Source: Polynucleobacter sp. VK25 (lineage in GTDB: Bacteria > Pseudomonadota > Gammaproteobacteria > Burkholderiales > Burkholderiaceae). From it: DNA of 64,000 nucleotides. The DNA lies in contig NZ_CP061288.1 in NCBI RefSeq assembly GCF_018687355.1, positions 1,684,144 through 1,748,143 of the forward strand, read 5' to 3'. The position numbers and the translations under genes are program-made. The notes under the pieces are model-generated. The model made no database searches. It was given only the letters and a program-made list of their open reading frames with translations, and was not told the DNA's origin. Positions 20,113 through 35,058 of this stretch are shown here, piece by piece. Each line of letters begins with the position of its first letter. The first letter of the stretch is position 1.

Positions 20113-20834
20113 ATTCCATTGTTGTAAATCTGATGCAAGTCAGACAGCGAATTGAACTTGCTGCTTTAGCAGCAAAACGTGAGCCTGAAGAAATTGAACT
20201 TCTAGCGGTTAGCAAAACCTTCCCGGCTGCAGCGGTTGAAGAAGCCATGCATTCAGGTCAATCCGCCTTTGGTGAAAACTATGTCCAAGAGGCAGTAGAA
20301 AAAATTGAGAAGTTAGCCAAGTTAAAGCCTTGGTTGACATGGCACTTTATCGGCCCACTCCAAAGCAATAAAACTAGAGAAGTAGCGCAACACTTCGACT
20401 GGGTTCATAGTGTAGATCGCCTCAAAATTGCAGAACGCCTATCAGCTCAAAGGGGTGAATTTCCTGATTTACCGCCTTTAATGGTTTGCGCACAAATCAA
20501 TGTGAGTGAAGAAGACAGTAAAAGCGGGGTTTCCTTCGCTGAAGTCGAAGAGCTTTGCAACACCATCACCTCTCTACCAAACCTGGTTCTACGTGGATTG
20601 ATGGCTATTCCTGCGCCCAATCCAGATCCCATCAAACAACGCCAGGCTTTTGCAGCCGTACAAGATTGTTTTAAGAAAATTCAGGTAGCGCACGCCACTG
20701 AACTGGGATACCAATTTTTTGACACTCTATCGATGGGGATGTCAGATGATTTAGAGGCTGCAATTGCCGAAGGTAGCACTATTGTTCGTGTTGGCACCGC
20801 CATTTTTGGGAAGCGCGATAAGATTAGCAAATGA
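20109..20834 (+). CDS. YggS-family pyridoxal-phosphate homeostasis protein
   Basis: A 241-aa PLP-binding protein with the single-domain fold of bacterial alanine racemase. The PLP lysine is Lys36 in LLAVSKTFP; GENYVQEA, WHFIGPLQSNKT and LSMGMSDDLEAAI are the family signatures. Members (YggS, PLPBP) keep free PLP levels in balance and have no known enzyme activity. It overlaps glcF by 4 nt at its start and proC by 4 nt at its end. The yggS-proC pairing is a widespread arrangement. Confidence 0.95.
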   Translation: MNSIVVNLMQVRQRIELAALAAKREPEEIELLAVSKTFPAAAVEEAMHSGQSAFGENYVQEAVEKIEKLAKLKPWLTWHFIGPLQSNKTREVAQHFDWVHSVDRLKIAERLSAQRGEFPDLPPLMVCAQINVSEEDSKSGVSFAEVEELCNTITSLPNLVLRGLMAIPAPNPDPIKQRQAFAAVQDCFKKIQVAHATELGYQFFDTLSMGMSDDLEAAIAEGSTIVRVGTAIFGKRDKISK

Positions 20835-21700
20835 GCATAAATAAAACCGCACAAAACAATAGCAACGCCCACATCACTTTCATTGGCGGCGGCAATATGG
20901 GGCGCGCCCTGATCAGCGGCCTACTTGCTAACGGATTTGAACCCAGTCAAATTTCAGTTGTAGAGGCGAACGCTGCAACCGCCCTAAAGTTACATGAAGA
21001 TTTTGGCGTGCAAGGTATTGCCGCACTAGAGCAAATCGCTTTTGACTTCTCTAAAAATAATGTTGTTGTCATGGCAATTAAGCCGCAAGACTTTAATGTT
21101 GTTGCCAAAGGCTTGGCAGCCAAGCTCAAACACGCCACTGCACCTGGCCCACTCATTCTGAGCATCGCTGCTGGCATTCGCTTAAAAGACATGAGCCGCT
21201 GGTTGGATCACACACGCTGTGTACGTGCCATGCCAAATACACCAGCCTTAATTGGCAAAGGTATTACTGGTCTCTTTGCAGATACTGCTGTGAATCAATC
21301 AGACCGCGCATTAGCTGAAACGATTTGTCATGCTGTGGGTCAAGCAGTTTGGGTTCAAGAAGAAAAACTCATGGATGCAGTCACTGCCGTTTCAGGTAGC
21401 GGCCCTGCTTATGTCTTTGCATTTCTTGAGGCAATGCAGTCTGCTGGCGAGAAACTGGGGCTTGATACAGCGACAGCACGCAAACTGGCCTATGCAACAC
21501 TTGAAGGTGCTACACAGCTAGCCCACAATTCCGATGAGCATGCTGGTGTCTTACGTGAAAGAGTGACCTCGAAGGGCGGCACAACTGCAGCTGCATTAGA
21601 TGTCATGAAGCAGCAGGGTTGGCATGAGATCCTAGAAAAAGCAATTGATGCAGCAAGCCAACGTGGTAAAGCTATGGGTGATGAACTCGGCAAGAGTTAA
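20831..21700 (+). CDS. proC: Pyrroline-5-carboxylate reductase
   Basis: Reduces 1-pyrroline-5-carboxylate to proline with NAD(P)H. The 289-aa protein has an N-terminal Rossmann motif, ITFIGGGNMGRALISG (Gly19-Gly24), RAMPNTPALIGKG in the middle, and the C-terminal dimerisation domain with AVSGSGPAYVFAFLEAM and RERVTSKGGTTAAAL, the ProC signature. It overlaps yggS by 4 nt (ATGA) and converges on ubiA with a 12-nt gap and no visible terminator. Confidence 0.97.
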   Translation: MSINKTAQNNSNAHITFIGGGNMGRALISGLLANGFEPSQISVVEANAATALKLHEDFGVQGIAALEQIAFDFSKNNVVVMAIKPQDFNVVAKGLAAKLKHATAPGPLILSIAAGIRLKDMSRWLDHTRCVRAMPNTPALIGKGITGLFADTAVNQSDRALAETICHAVGQAVWVQEEKLMDAVTAVSGSGPAYVFAFLEAMQSAGEKLGLDTATARKLAYATLEGATQLAHNSDEHAGVLRERVTSKGGTTAAALDVMKQQGWHEILEKAIDAASQRGKAMGDELGKS

Positions 21701-21712
21701 GCGGTCGGTTGT

Positions 21713-22576
21713 CTAGTGAACTGCTAGCCCCAATACAATCCCAAGAAATAAAAACCCGCCTAGCCAGTTGTTGTGGCGAAAAGCCTTAAAGCAACTATCT
21801 CTATTACGAGTAGACACCAACTTGAGGTGGTAGATTGCGCAAGCTAATGCTGCGAACCAGCCCAACAAAAAATAATTACTTAAGTTAGCTAACTGCGCCA
21901 CCCATAACTGACTCAGAAAAAGCATCCCATAGCTTATTGCAATAGCAACGACATCGTATTGACCGAAAGTAATCGCCGAAGTTCTCAGACCTAGGCGACG
22001 ATCATCATCGCGGTCGACCATGGCATAAGCAGTGTCATAGGCTATTGCCCAAAAGATATTGCCAATAAATAAGCACCAAGCCTCTAGGGGAACAAAATCC
22101 AGAATCGCCGCGTATGCCATGGGGATGCCAAAGCCAAAAGCAATGCCCAGGACTGCTTGGGGCATTGCAAAAAAGCGTTTGGTGAATGGGTAGATAAACG
22201 CTACTAGCAGAGCAAGTACTGACAGTTGCTTTGTAAATGCGTTCAAGGGCTGGATCAGTAAAAAAGCCATGAAAGCCAGTACACCAGCAACTGCCACTGC
22301 CTCCTTACCCGAAATCTTTCCACTCGTTACTGGACGACCTTGCGTTCTTTTGACATGACGATCAAAGTCACGATCAGCATAGTCATTGATTGCACATCCA
22401 GCGCTGCGCATCAAAAACGTACCTGCGACAAATATCAGCAAAATAGATAAATCAGGCACCCCACTACTTGCCAACCACAGCGCCCAAAGTGTCGGCCACA
22501 AAAGCAACAGCGTGCCAATAGGTTTATCTAACCTAATTAAATACCCGTAAGCAATAAAGCGCTCTTTTAAACTCAT
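21713..22576 (-). CDS. ubiA: 4-hydroxybenzoate octaprenyltransferase
   Basis: An integral membrane prenyltransferase that attaches the polyprenyl tail to 4-hydroxybenzoate in ubiquinone synthesis. The 287-aa protein is mostly hydrophobic helices. It has both aspartate-rich motifs: [19 protein letters not shown] (Asn64 on) and the second one, [17 protein letters not shown] (about residue 184). It lies 10 nt downstream of recG on the same strand, so it is probably transcribed with it. Confidence 0.96.
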   Translation of the reverse strand: MSLKERFIAYGYLIRLDKPIGTLLLLWPTLWALWLASSGVPDLSILLIFVAGTFLMRSAGCAINDYADRDFDRHVKRTQGRPVTSGKISGKEAVAVAGVLAFMAFLLIQPLNAFTKQLSVLALLVAFIYPFTKRFFAMPQAVLGIAFGFGIPMAYAAILDFVPLEAWCLFIGNIFWAIAYDTAYAMVDRDDDRRLGLRTSAITFGQYDVVAIAISYGMLFLSQLWVAQLANLSNYFLLGWFAALACAIYHLKLVSTRNRDSCFKAFRHNNWLGGFLFLGIVLGLAVH

Positions 22577-22586
22577 GATGTGATTA

Positions 22587-24674
22587 TCAAGCTTTTAGAA
22601 ACTCCGCACGAGATCCAAGCCAACGTTCCAAATGGCGCTCTACCAGATCTGCATGCTCGACGAGCAATCGATCAGCCGCCTGTTGAGCAAGCTCAATCAA
22701 CCAAGCGTCTCGCTGTAGATCAACAAAGCGCAACATAGCATCACCAGATTGCTTGGCGCCAAGTAATTCGCCAGGACCACGTAGAGATAAATCGCGTTCA
22801 GCAATCACAAACCCATCTGAAGTCTCACGTAAGGTTTGCAAACGTTCCTTAGCAGCCATTGAGAGAGGTTCGGCATACATCAAAATACACACCGAATCTG
22901 CAGAGCCTCTGCCTACCCGCCCTCGCAGTTGATGAATCTGGGCATATCCAAAGCGCTCAGCGTGCTCGATCACCATCAGCGCTGCATTGGGTACATCGAC
23001 ACCAACCTCAATCACCGTGGTGGCAACTAGGAGCTGGATCTCGTTTGCTTTAAAGGCAGCCATGACAGCCGCTTTTTCTTCTGCCTTGAGTCTGCCATGC
23101 ACCAATCCGACCTTAAAGTCGGGCAGCGCTTGTGTGAGCTGCTCAAAACTCTCGACTGCGGTTTGCAGCTGAAGTGCCTCAGACTCTTCAATCAAGGGAC
23201 AAACCCAGTAAGCCTGCAACCCTTTTGATAGCCAACTTTGCAAACCACCAATCACCTCATCACGGCGACTGGCTTTCACTACTTTAGTGGCAATCGGTTT
23301 ACGCCCTGGGGGTAACTCATCAATGACAGAAACATCCAAGTCAGCGTAATAAGTCATCGCCAATGTTCGAGGAATAGGCGTAGCTGACATCATCAACTGA
23401 TGACAGTAAAACAATTCCGAGCCAACACGTTGCTGAATCTCAAGTCGCTGCCTAACGCCAAAGCGATGTTGCTCATCAATGACTGCGAGACCTAACCTAG
23501 CAAAACTGACGCTCTCCTGAATCAAAGCATGCGTACCAATAATAAGTTGGGCTTGGCCATTCTCAATCACCTCTTGTGCCAGTCTTTTTTCTTTGACTTT
23601 TAAGCTACCAGATAGCCAGGCGATTTTTACTCCTAAAGGCTCGAACCACTCTTTCATTTTGAGATAGTGCTGCTCGGCCAAGATCTCGGTAGGCGCCATG
23701 ATGGCCGCTTGATAACCGTGATCCATTACTCGGGCGGCAGCCAAGGCAGCCACTACAGTCTTGCCACTACCCACATCCCCCTGCAGAAGGCGGTTCATCG
23801 GAAAAGATTTAGAGAGGTCATTACTAATTTCTGACCAAACACGCTCTTGTGCACTTGTTAATTTAAAGGGTAGGACTTTCAGCAAGCCATCTTCAAAACT
23901 GGACGTTTTATTTTTATCCCTACTCCCATCACTCATTCTTGCAAAGCTTGGCGCATGTCGCTCACGACGAATTGCATGCGCTCTCTTTAAAGAAATTTGT
24001 TGCGCTAACAACTCCTCAAATTGCACTCTGCGCCACGCAGGATGAGTGCGCTCTAGTAGTGATTGGGTATTAGCGTCAGCAGGCGGTTGATGCAGATAAG
24101 TAATGGCTGCTTGTAAATTTGGCCAGTCATTACTCGGCAATAACTCCGCTATCAATTTTTTAGGCAAGAACTCCGCCAAGCTATCTTGCAGACTGGGGTC
24201 ATGCAAAGCTTTTGTCACTGCTTTACGAATAATGGTTTGTGATACGCCAACGCTGGCTGGATAGACTGGAGTCAGACTAGCTGGCAGTGGAGCATCTGGC
24301 GCTAAAGCTCGCACAGTCGGGTGCACCATTTCTGGACCCTGAAAACCTTCTCGCACTTCACCGCGTACTCGAATATTGACCCCGACCGCCATCTGCTTTT
24401 GCTGGCTTGGATAGAAATTCAGAAAGCGGAGGTTTAAGGTTTCAGTCTCATCCTCAATGGTGACGACCATTTGTCTTCTCGGCCGAAATAAGACCTGATT
24501 ACGGATGACTACACCCTGGGTCTGGGCTGAGTTAAATCGACCCTGAGCAATGGCCTCCTCGATGGTTAACAACTCAGTCTCATCCTCATAGCGGGATGGT
24601 AAGTGCAAAGCAAGGGCCATAGGGCTGTCTAAACCCATCTTTTGGAGTGTGCTTGGCGCTTGTTTAGTAGTCAT
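22587..24674 (-). CDS. recG: ATP-dependent DNA helicase RecG
   Basis: A branch-migrating helicase that remodels stalled forks and Holliday junctions. The 695-aa product has an N-terminal wedge/OB part (about 1-200) and two RecA-like motor domains. Visible motifs are Walker A GDVGSGKT (about residue 300), the DExH-type box [22 protein letters not shown] and [17 protein letters not shown] with [11 protein letters not shown]-terminal RecG segment with [16 protein letters not shown] closes it. It is divergent from queA with only 30 nt between starts. Confidence 0.97.
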   Translation of the reverse strand: MTTKQAPSTLQKMGLDSPMALALHLPSRYEDETELLTIEEAIAQGRFNSAQTQGVVIRNQVLFRPRRQMVVTIEDETETLNLRFLNFYPSQQKQMAVGVNIRVRGEVREGFQGPEMVHPTVRALAPDAPLPASLTPVYPASVGVSQTIIRKAVTKALHDPSLQDSLAEFLPKKLIAELLPSNDWPNLQAAITYLHQPPADANTQSLLERTHPAWRRVQFEELLAQQISLKRAHAIRRERHAPSFARMSDGSRDKNKTSSFEDGLLKVLPFKLTSAQERVWSEISNDLSKSFPMNRLLQGDVGSGKTVVAALAAARVMDHGYQAAIMAPTEILAEQHYLKMKEWFEPLGVKIAWLSGSLKVKEKRLAQEVIENGQAQLIIGTHALIQESVSFARLGLAVIDEQHRFGVRQRLEIQQRVGSELFYCHQLMMSATPIPRTLAMTYYADLDVSVIDELPPGRKPIATKVVKASRRDEVIGGLQSWLSKGLQAYWVCPLIEESEALQLQTAVESFEQLTQALPDFKVGLVHGRLKAEEKAAVMAAFKANEIQLLVATTVIEVGVDVPNAALMVIEHAERFGYAQIHQLRGRVGRGSADSVCILMYAEPLSMAAKERLQTLRETSDGFVIAERDLSLRGPGELLGAKQSGDAMLRFVDLQRDAWLIELAQQAADRLLVEHADLVERHLERWLGSRAEFLKA

Positions 24675-24704
24675 CGTTAAAATCTAATACCTGATGGTAA
24701 TGCT

Positions 24705-26905
<2,201 letters not shown>

Positions 26906-26975
26906 TAGCCCTACAGGAGGCAAAACCCCCTGCAAATCACCTTCAAAGCCCCACACAGTTTAGAATTGCGGGTTA

Positions 26976-26996
26976 CGGCCTCAGGTTTACAGGCCG
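26976..26996 (+). other. Small hairpin in the tgt-yajC gap
   Basis: CGGCCT and AGGCCG form a 6-bp stem with a 9-nt loop, followed by five A residues and no T-tract. It is not a convincing terminator. It may be a leader structure or chance. Confidence 0.25.
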
Positions 26997-27039
26997 AAAA
27001 ACAAGGCAGTTTTTAATTGGTAATTAACGGAGGTTTTGT

Positions 27040-27366
27040 ATGTGGATTAGTAACGCTTTTGCCCAAGCTCCTGCAGCGGGCGCAGATTCTGGTGGCTTGA
27101 TGAGCTTCCTTCCTTTGGTTCTGATGTTTGCAGTGTTGTATTTCATCATGATTCGCCCACAAATGAAGCGTCAAAAAGAAACTAAAGCAATGCTTGAGTC
27201 ATTAGGCGTTGGCGATGAAGTGGTTACGGTTGGCGGCATCATGGGCAAAGTAACAGCGCTCAAAGATCAAGTGGTTACCGTTGAAATTTCTGCAGGCACT
27301 GAAGTACAGCTGCAAAAAGGCGCTATCACAACGGTATTGCCAAAAGGCACACTGAAGTCTGCTTAA
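27040..27366 (+). CDS. yajC: Preprotein translocase subunit YajC
   Basis: An accessory inner-membrane protein of the SecDF-YajC complex. It has 108 aa and one membrane segment (about residues 22-42, including LPLVLMFAVLYFIMI). A cytoplasmic domain follows with the family motif IRPQMKRQKETKAML and GDEVVTVGGIMGKV. A strong Shine-Dalgarno (GGAGG, 8 nt before ATG) supports the start. secD follows after 38 nt. Confidence 0.96.
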   Translation: MWISNAFAQAPAAGADSGGLMSFLPLVLMFAVLYFIMIRPQMKRQKETKAMLESLGVGDEVVTVGGIMGKVTALKDQVVTVEISAGTEVQLQKGAITTVLPKGTLKSA

Positions 27367-27404
27367 CGCATTTGCTTAATACGTCTTACTAAAAGTATCT
27401 CAAT

Positions 27405-29264
27405 ATGAATCGCTACCCTCTCTGGAAATATCTAGTCATCGCCGTTGCATTACTAATCGGCGGACTATATTCATTACCCAATTTCTATGGTGAGGCTCCA
27501 GCGGTTCAAGTCTCGTCTGCCAAACCAACCATTAAGGTTGATTTGGCAACGCAGTCTCGTGTCGAAAAAATTCTGACTGAGGCCAACATTAATAACACCG
27601 GCATTTTCTTTGAAGTTGCCGGCAATGTAGGCTCCATCAAAGTTCGTTTTGATAATACGGACATTCAATTACGCGCTCGCGATCTTTTGCAGCAAAAATT
27701 GAACGTTGATCAAAATGATCCTAACTACACCGTTGCATTAAATTTACTTTCCAATACCCCGGGATGGCTAAATGCAATGAATGCATTGCCAATGCCTTTA
27801 GGTCTCGACCTGCGTGGTGGCGTGTACTTCCTATTGCAGGTGGATATGAAGGGTGCTGTTCAGAAGAAGGTTACTTCTTTAGCAACCGATATTCGTAGTC
27901 AATTGCGCGATAAGAGCATTCGTCATCAAGGTATTGAGCGTGGCCCTGATTTCATCTCCATTAATTTTGGCAGTACAGCTGACGCTGAAGCAGCCCGTAC
28001 AGTATTGATGACTGCTCAACCAGAGCTGATTTGGCAAGTGAAGCCTACTGGTCTTTCGCCAAAAGTGGTTGGTGAATTTAAGCCAACCGCATTAAAAGAA
28101 ATTCAAGACAACGCAGTTAAACAAAACATCATCACCTTAAATAAACGTGTGAACGAATTGGCTGTTAAAGAGCCAGTGATTCAGCAACAAGGTGCCGAGC
28201 GAATCGTCGTGCAATTACCAGGCGTTCAAGATACGGCCCGTGCGAAAGACATTATTGGCCGCACAGCCACACTCGAAGCTCGCTTAGCTGACCCGCTTAT
28301 CTCGGCAATTCCTTTGGGTGAAATACCTCCTCCAGGCATGGATACCTTCCGCTTTGGTGAAAACCGATTAGGCGTATTTAAAAAGTCCGTGATTTTCAGT
28401 GGTGACCGCATTACTGATGCCAGCGCTGGCTTTGACCAAAACCAACGTCCTGCCGTAAACATCTCGCTGGATGCTGCTGGCGGCCGCGTCATGCAAGAAG
28501 TAACTCGTGAAAACATTGGCAAGCCAATGGGTATGATCTTGTTTGAAAAAGGCAAGGGCGAAGTACTCACTATTGCCACTATTCAAAGTGAATTTGGCTC
28601 TAAGTTCCAAATCACAGGTCAACCCACCACTGAGAGCGCTAATGACTTGGCGCTTCTCTTGCGCGCAGGCTCGTTAGCAGCGCCAATGGAAATCATCGAA
28701 GAGCGCACTATCGGACCAAGCTTAGGCGCAGAAAATATTGAAAAGGGTTTCAAGTCCTTGCTGATTGGTTTTACTGCTATCTCTATTTTTATGGTGGCGT
28801 ACTACTTACTATTTGGCACTTTCTCTGTTGTCGCCTTGGCAGTCAACTTGCTATTGCTGATCTCAGTACTCTCCATGTTGCAGGCTACGCTCACCTTGCC
28901 AGGTATCGCAGCGATGGCCTTAGCTCTCGGTATGGCGATTGACTCCAACGTATTGATTAACGAACGTATTCGTGAAGAGTTACGCAATGGCGCAGCACCG
29001 CAAACGGCCATTGCCGTCGGTTTCGATAAAGCTTGGGCGACGATTTTGGATTCAAACGTGACTACTTTGATTGCTGGTCTCGCACTATTAGCGTTTGGTT
29101 CTGGTCCGATTAAAGGCTTCGCAGTAGTTCACTGCTTAGGCATTCTGACTTCAATGTTCTCGGCTGTCTTCTTCTCACGTGGCCTTGTTAACCTCTGGTA
29201 CGGCAGACATAAGAAGATTCAAAAACTCGCTATCGGCCAAGTTTGGCGCCCACAGGAGAAATAA
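27405..29264 (+). CDS. secD: Protein translocase subunit SecD
   Basis: SecD with SecF uses the proton motive force to pull proteins through SecYEG on the periplasmic side. The 619-aa protein has an N-terminal membrane segment (about 8-27) and a large periplasmic P1 domain including LPMPLGLDLRGGVYFLLQVD. Five C-terminal membrane segments (about 445-600) carry GMAIDSNVLINERIREELR, the SecD motif. It starts 38 nt after yajC and is followed by secF 3 nt downstream. Confidence 0.97.
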   Translation: MNRYPLWKYLVIAVALLIGGLYSLPNFYGEAPAVQVSSAKPTIKVDLATQSRVEKILTEANINNTGIFFEVAGNVGSIKVRFDNTDIQLRARDLLQQKLNVDQNDPNYTVALNLLSNTPGWLNAMNALPMPLGLDLRGGVYFLLQVDMKGAVQKKVTSLATDIRSQLRDKSIRHQGIERGPDFISINFGSTADAEAARTVLMTAQPELIWQVKPTGLSPKVVGEFKPTALKEIQDNAVKQNIITLNKRVNELAVKEPVIQQQGAERIVVQLPGVQDTARAKDIIGRTATLEARLADPLISAIPLGEIPPPGMDTFRFGENRLGVFKKSVIFSGDRITDASAGFDQNQRPAVNISLDAAGGRVMQEVTRENIGKPMGMILFEKGKGEVLTIATIQSEFGSKFQITGQPTTESANDLALLLRAGSLAAPMEIIEERTIGPSLGAENIEKGFKSLLIGFTAISIFMVAYYLLFGTFSVVALAVNLLLLISVLSMLQATLTLPGIAAMALALGMAIDSNVLINERIREELRNGAAPQTAIAVGFDKAWATILDSNVTTLIAGLALLAFGSGPIKGFAVVHCLGILTSMFSAVFFSRGLVNLWYGRHKKIQKLAIGQVWRPQEK

Positions 29265-29267
29265 GCC

Positions 29268-30242
29268 ATGGAATTTTTCCGGATCAAAAAAGATATCCCC
29301 TTTATGCGCCATGCATTGGTGCTTAATGCGATTTCCTTAATTACCTTCTTAGCAGCAGTCTTCTTCCTCTGGCATAACGGCCTACACCTCTCCATCGAAT
29401 TTACTGGTGGCACGGTGATGGAAGTTAGCTATCCACAGACTGCGCCATTGGACTCCATCCGCACTAAGGTTGAGAAGCTTGGTTACGCAGATACCCAAAT
29501 CCAGAACTTTGGCAGCTCACGCGATGTAATGATTCGTCTGCCTTTACAAAAGGATGCTGAAGGCAAGCTGATTTCCTCGGCCGATCAAAGTTCTGCAGTG
29601 ATGCAGGTGCTTGATCCGGCCGCAACTGGTGCTAAGCTCCAGCGCGTTGAATTTGTCGGCCCACAGGTTGGACGTGAATTAGCCATGGATGGTTTGATGG
29701 CATTGCTATTTGTCATCATTGGCATCGTGGTTTACCTCTCGTTCCGCTTTGAGTGGAAGTTTGCAGTTGCAGGCATCATCGCGAACTTGCATGACATCGT
29801 GATCATTCTAGGTTTCTTCGCATTTTTCCAATGGGAGTTCTCACTCTCTGTATTGGCAGCAGTCCTTGCAGTTCTGGGCTACTCCGTCAATGAATCCGTG
29901 GTGATCTTTGACCGTATTCGCGAAAACTTCCGCAAGTATCGCAAGATGAATACCCGTGAAATCATTGATAACGCAATCACCAGCACCATTAGCCGCACCG
30001 TAATTACTCACGGCAGTACTGAGATGATGGTTTTAGCAATGCTCATTTTCGGCGGCCCAACCCTCTTCTATTTCGCCTTAGCACTGACTATTGGTATTTT
30101 GTTTGGTATTTACTCTTCAGTGTTCGTGGCTGCGGCATTAGCCATGTGGCTTGGTGTTACTCGTGAAGATTTAGTCAAGGGTGACAAAAAGCCTGATGAC
30201 GAAGCTCGCAAAGACGACCCTAACTACGGGGCAACGGTTTAA
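29268..30242 (+). CDS. secF: Protein translocase subunit SecF
   Basis: The partner of SecD, 324 aa. It has an N-terminal membrane segment (about 18-37), the periplasmic motif LSIEFTGGTVMEVSY, and five C-terminal membrane segments with VLGYSVNESVVIFDRIREN, the SecF signature. The charged tail (KGDKKPDDEARKDDP) is cytoplasmic. The stop codon is separated by a single base from the convergent waaA stop, with no terminator hairpin visible. Confidence 0.97.
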   Translation: MEFFRIKKDIPFMRHALVLNAISLITFLAAVFFLWHNGLHLSIEFTGGTVMEVSYPQTAPLDSIRTKVEKLGYADTQIQNFGSSRDVMIRLPLQKDAEGKLISSADQSSAVMQVLDPAATGAKLQRVEFVGPQVGRELAMDGLMALLFVIIGIVVYLSFRFEWKFAVAGIIANLHDIVIILGFFAFFQWEFSLSVLAAVLAVLGYSVNESVVIFDRIRENFRKYRKMNTREIIDNAITSTISRTVITHGSTEMMVLAMLIFGGPTLFYFALALTIGILFGIYSSVFVAAALAMWLGVTREDLVKGDKKPDDEARKDDPNYGATV

Positions 30243-30243
30243 A

Positions 30244-33056
<2,813 letters not shown>

Positions 33057-33070
33057 CTATACTTGAGCCC

Positions 33071-33685
33071 ATGAAACTAATCGGATCCCTCACCAGCCCC
33101 TATGTACGTAAAGTACGCATTGTTTTTAACGAGAAAAAGGTCGATGTAGACCTCGAATTGGAGAATGTCTGGGCCGCAGACACCAAAATCGGCTCTATAA
33201 ACCCACTTGGGAAGGTCCCATGCCTAATTGCTGATGATGGAGAGGCCATTTATGACTCTCGCGTCATCGCCGAATATGCTGATGGCCTAAGCCCAGTAAG
33301 CAAGCTCATTCCAGCCGATAACCGCGAGCGTGCTGCTGTAAAAACCTGGGAAGCGCTAGCAGATGGAATTATGGATGCTGGCATTCTGGCTCGTTTAGAG
33401 CGGACTTTGCGCCCAGCAGAACAACAAAGCCAAACCTGGTATGACCGCCAAATGGGCAAAATCGATGCCGCCCTTCGTCAAATGTCCGAACAACTTGGTG
33501 GTAATGCTTGGTGTCATGGCAATCAAATGACTTTGGCAGATATCGCTGTCGGTTGCGCCATTGGATATTTACTGTTTCGCTTTCCAGAGGTGAAATGGCA
33601 AACGCAATATCCAAATTTAGATCGTCTGTATCAAAAATTATTACAGCGACCTTCTTTTATTGAAACCGAACCGCCAGCAGCTTAA
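33071..33685 (+). CDS. Glutathione S-transferase family protein
   Basis: A 204-aa cytoplasmic GST-like protein. The N-terminal thioredoxin-like domain starts MKLIGSLTSPYVRKVRIVFN and has the cis-Pro/Ser-Arg motif GKVPCLIADDGEAIYDSRVIAEY. The C-terminal helical domain has NQMTLADIAVGCAIGYL. The Ser-Pro-Tyr-Val-Arg-Lys start matches bacterial YibF-like GSTs. The start at 33071 is preferred over the upstream 33020, since the extra residues are not conserved. Substrate unknown. It is divergent from purB (95 nt). Confidence 0.9.
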   Translation: MKLIGSLTSPYVRKVRIVFNEKKVDVDLELENVWAADTKIGSINPLGKVPCLIADDGEAIYDSRVIAEYADGLSPVSKLIPADNRERAAVKTWEALADGIMDAGILARLERTLRPAEQQSQTWYDRQMGKIDAALRQMSEQLGGNAWCHGNQMTLADIAVGCAIGYLLFRFPEVKWQTQYPNLDRLYQKLLQRPSFIETEPPAA

Positions 33686-33712
33686 TGAATATTAATTAAC
33701 CAACTGTCTAAA

Positions 33713-33748
33713 TAAAAAATGCCAATCAAACTGATTGGCATTTTTGCA
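33713..33748. terminator. Bidirectional rho-independent terminator (GST / mnmA)
   Basis: AAAATGCCAATCA and TGATTGGCATTTTT form a near-perfect stem with a very short loop, with A-tract on the left and T-tract on the right. It serves the rightward GST gene and the leftward mnmA gene. Confidence 0.9.
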
Positions 33749-33769
33749 TCTGCTATTTGCTGATGAAAG

Positions 33770-34882
33770 TTACGCAGAAATAATTCCGCCACCCAAACAA
33801 ATATCTCCGTCATAGAGAACAGCAGATTGTCCCGGAGTTACAGCCCACTGCGCATCTGGAAAGCTCAAGTCAAAACACAGAGCCTCTTCGCCAGATCTTA
33901 GAGTACATGCAGAGTCTGCCTGACGATAGCGCGTCTTCGCTGAATAGTTTCCAGGTGTTGGTGCCACACCAGCAACCCAACTTGCGTCCATAGCAGCAAG
34001 CTTGTTAGCCAATAGCCACGGGTGTTCGTGGCCTTGCGCCACATACAGCGTGTTGTTCGGAACATCCTTACGCGCTACATACCAAGCATCACCATTGCCA
34101 TCTTGGCTGCCACCTAAACCTATACCTTTGCGTTGACCCAAGGTAAAGAACGCTAAGCCCATGTGCTCACCCACTGTCTTACCCTCTGGCGTCTTAATCG
34201 GACCTGGTACGCGTGGTAAATAACGATTCAAGAATTCTCTAAAAGGACGTTCGCCAATAAAACAAATTCCAGTTGAGTCTTTCTTTTTAGCATTGTGTAA
34301 ACCAATTTGCTCGGCAATTTTTCTCACTTCGGTCTTTGGAATTTCTCCGAGTGGAAACATTACATTTGCCAATTGTTGCTGCGTTAAGCGGTGCAAGAAG
34401 TAACTTTGATCTTTACTTGCATCAACTGCTTTTAATAACTGTACTTTTCCACCTTCATGACGAACGCGCGCATAGTGACCTGTTGCAATAGCATCGGCAC
34501 CCAAACTCATGGCGTGATCTAAGAAAGCTTTGAACTTAATCTCAGCGTTACATAAAACATCAGGATTTGGTGTTCGCCCTGCAGCGTATTCCCGCAAGAA
34601 ATCAGCAAATACACGCTCACGGTATTCGGCGGCAAAATTGACTGCTTCAACGTCAATTCCGATCATATCGGCTACCGAAACCACATCAAGCCAATCCTGA
34701 CGAGCTGAGCAGTACTCATCGTTGTCGTCATCCTCCCAATTTTTCATGAAAAGGCCAATAACTTCAAAGCCTTGCTCCTTGAGCATCCAGGCAGCAACCG
34801 ACGAATCTACCCCTCCAGACATGCCAATAACGACTTTCTTAGGCTGGGAGGGCGGGATTGAGGAAGAATTGAGCGGGATCAT
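33770..34882 (-). CDS. mnmA: tRNA 2-thiouridylase MnmA
   Basis: Thiolates U34 of Lys, Glu and Gln tRNAs. The 370-aa protein has the PP-loop GMSGGVDSS (residues 20-28), the first catalytic Cys in [12 protein letters not shown] and the second in [12 protein letters not shown]. The C-terminal beta-barrel includes [18 protein letters not shown] start at ATG 34880-34882 (MIPLNSSS). The frame stays open for 40 more codons to 35002 but that stretch is not conserved. I see no clear Shine-Dalgarno for this start, so a nearby codon could also be used. Confidence 0.93.
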   Translation of the reverse strand: MIPLNSSSIPPSQPKKVVIGMSGGVDSSVAAWMLKEQGFEVIGLFMKNWEDDDNDEYCSARQDWLDVVSVADMIGIDVEAVNFAAEYRERVFADFLREYAAGRTPNPDVLCNAEIKFKAFLDHAMSLGADAIATGHYARVRHEGGKVQLLKAVDASKDQSYFLHRLTQQQLANVMFPLGEIPKTEVRKIAEQIGLHNAKKKDSTGICFIGERPFREFLNRYLPRVPGPIKTPEGKTVGEHMGLAFFTLGQRKGIGLGGSQDGNGDAWYVARKDVPNNTLYVAQGHEHPWLLANKLAAMDASWVAGVAPTPGNYSAKTRYRQADSACTLRSGEEALCFDLSFPDAQWAVTPGQSAVLYDGDICLGGGIISA

Positions 34883-35058
34883 CAAAAAATGCGAAAATTC
34901 AATATAAGCTTGCAGACCATATTGTAGAAGTCTTAGCCTAATTTCACAGGATTTTGGGCAAAAACCAAGCAAGAGGACTAAAGGGTAAGTAAATGGGCGC
35001 AATTAGCCCTATTTAACTAAAATAGATTTTTTATAAATTTTGCTTTTGGAGACATGCC

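Noticed and set aside
34883..35002. 40-codon N-terminal extension of mnmA
   Set aside because: No conservation and it would run into the control region shared with pntAA.
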